Source of the DNA: Thalassovita aquimarina
Lineage (GTDB): Bacteria; Pseudomonadota; Alphaproteobacteria; Rhodobacterales; Rhodobacteraceae
DNA: 64,000 nt
Reading direction: 5' to 3'
Assembly (NCBI RefSeq): GCF_018219815.1
Contig: NZ_JADMKU010000005.1
Coordinates: 62,001 to 126,000, forward strand
The position numbers were made by a program, and so were the translations under genes. Positions 63,963-64,000 of the stretch are shown here, one piece after another. How positions within the stretch are numbered: the stretch's first letter is position 1; every line of letters begins with the position of its first letter. Below the pieces are notes generated by a model that was not told where the DNA came from, did no database searches, and saw only the letters and a program-made list of their open reading frames with translations.

Positions 63963-64000
63963 ATGATGTCGTTTTCGCGCCGCAGCGCCTTGTGCCTTCT
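63963..64000 (+). CDS. Start of a gene cut by the window edge (probably exported protein)
   Basis: ATGATG preceded by AGGAGGCCCACC; the visible codons give MMSFSRRSALCLL, a basic then hydrophobic start like a signal peptide, with twin Arg that could suit Tat export. Only 12 codons are visible, so the product cannot be named. Confidence 0.55.
   Translation, partial: MMSFSRRSALCL

Overview
The window is a chromosomal segment of a high-GC alphaproteobacterium, almost certainly family Rhodobacteraceae and probably of the Roseobacter type. Pointers are a GcrA cell-cycle regulator, an RpoH of the RpoHII type, the order zinc-ribbon protein/ftsEX/rlmJ/mreBCD-mrdA-rodA, the run glnD-murJ-trpS, and a form I aerobic carbon monoxide dehydrogenase cluster. 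No rRNA, tRNA, CRISPR array, prophage or intact insertion sequence was recognised. Coding density is very high and many neighbours overlap by 4 nt (ATGA/GTGA).

Layout. 1-3.3 kb: ftsX (runs off the left edge), ftsE, a zinc-ribbon membrane protein and rlmJ. 3.5-10 kb: the elongasome operon mreB-mreC-mreD-mrdA-rodA plus a 2-hydroxyacid dehydrogenase. 10-20.3 kb: a block of visibly lower GC on the minus strand carrying coxC-coxM-coxS-coxL-coxD-coxE-coxF, a MocA-like gene, an unlisted 33-codon ORF, coxG and a broken second XdhC-like gene. This block gives CO oxidation by the Mo-Cu enzyme, its maturation and its probable MHYT-LytTR regulator. 20.5-27.7 kb: SseB-like protein, UDG-family protein, nhaA, a KpsT/KpsE-like polysaccharide export pair and a phosphomannomutase/phosphoglucomutase. 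27.8-35.4 kb: a minus-strand run of FAD oxidoreductase, M3 peptidase, MoeB-like, dut, coaBC, ChaN-like and rpoH. 35.5-41.2 kb: cobU, a histidine phosphatase, a GST, comM (broken), gshB, yraN (broken), rsmI. 41.3-48.6 kb: LpoA-like lipoprotein, glnD, murJ, a rhomboid-like protein without catalytic residues, trpS. 48.7-57.4 kb: a periplasmic unknown, an L,D-transpeptidase, a class IV aminotransferase, a low-Mr phosphatase, cobB (frameshifted), PCu(A)C, a small Cys protein, rpmB, meaB, hrpB. 57.5-64 kb: Nudix, PiT with a possible Pho box, gcrA, an ABC-2 permease, argD, argF, a repeat-rich gap and the first codons of another gene.

The most notable observations are: (i) the complete form I CODH cluster with a conserved-looking 33-aa ORF ending in Phe-Pro-Cys-Cys; (ii) four reading frames that are broken here (second xdhC-like, comM, yraN, cobB), with yraN broken by a 21-bp perfect inverted duplication that looks like a template switch; (iii) a rhomboid homologue lacking both catalytic residues; (iv) a dispersed repeat lying just 3' of three unrelated genes; and (v) a long inverted repeat after argF. 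I did not find a clearly new defence or mobile system. The broken frames could be real pseudogenes or assembly errors, and only reads can decide.
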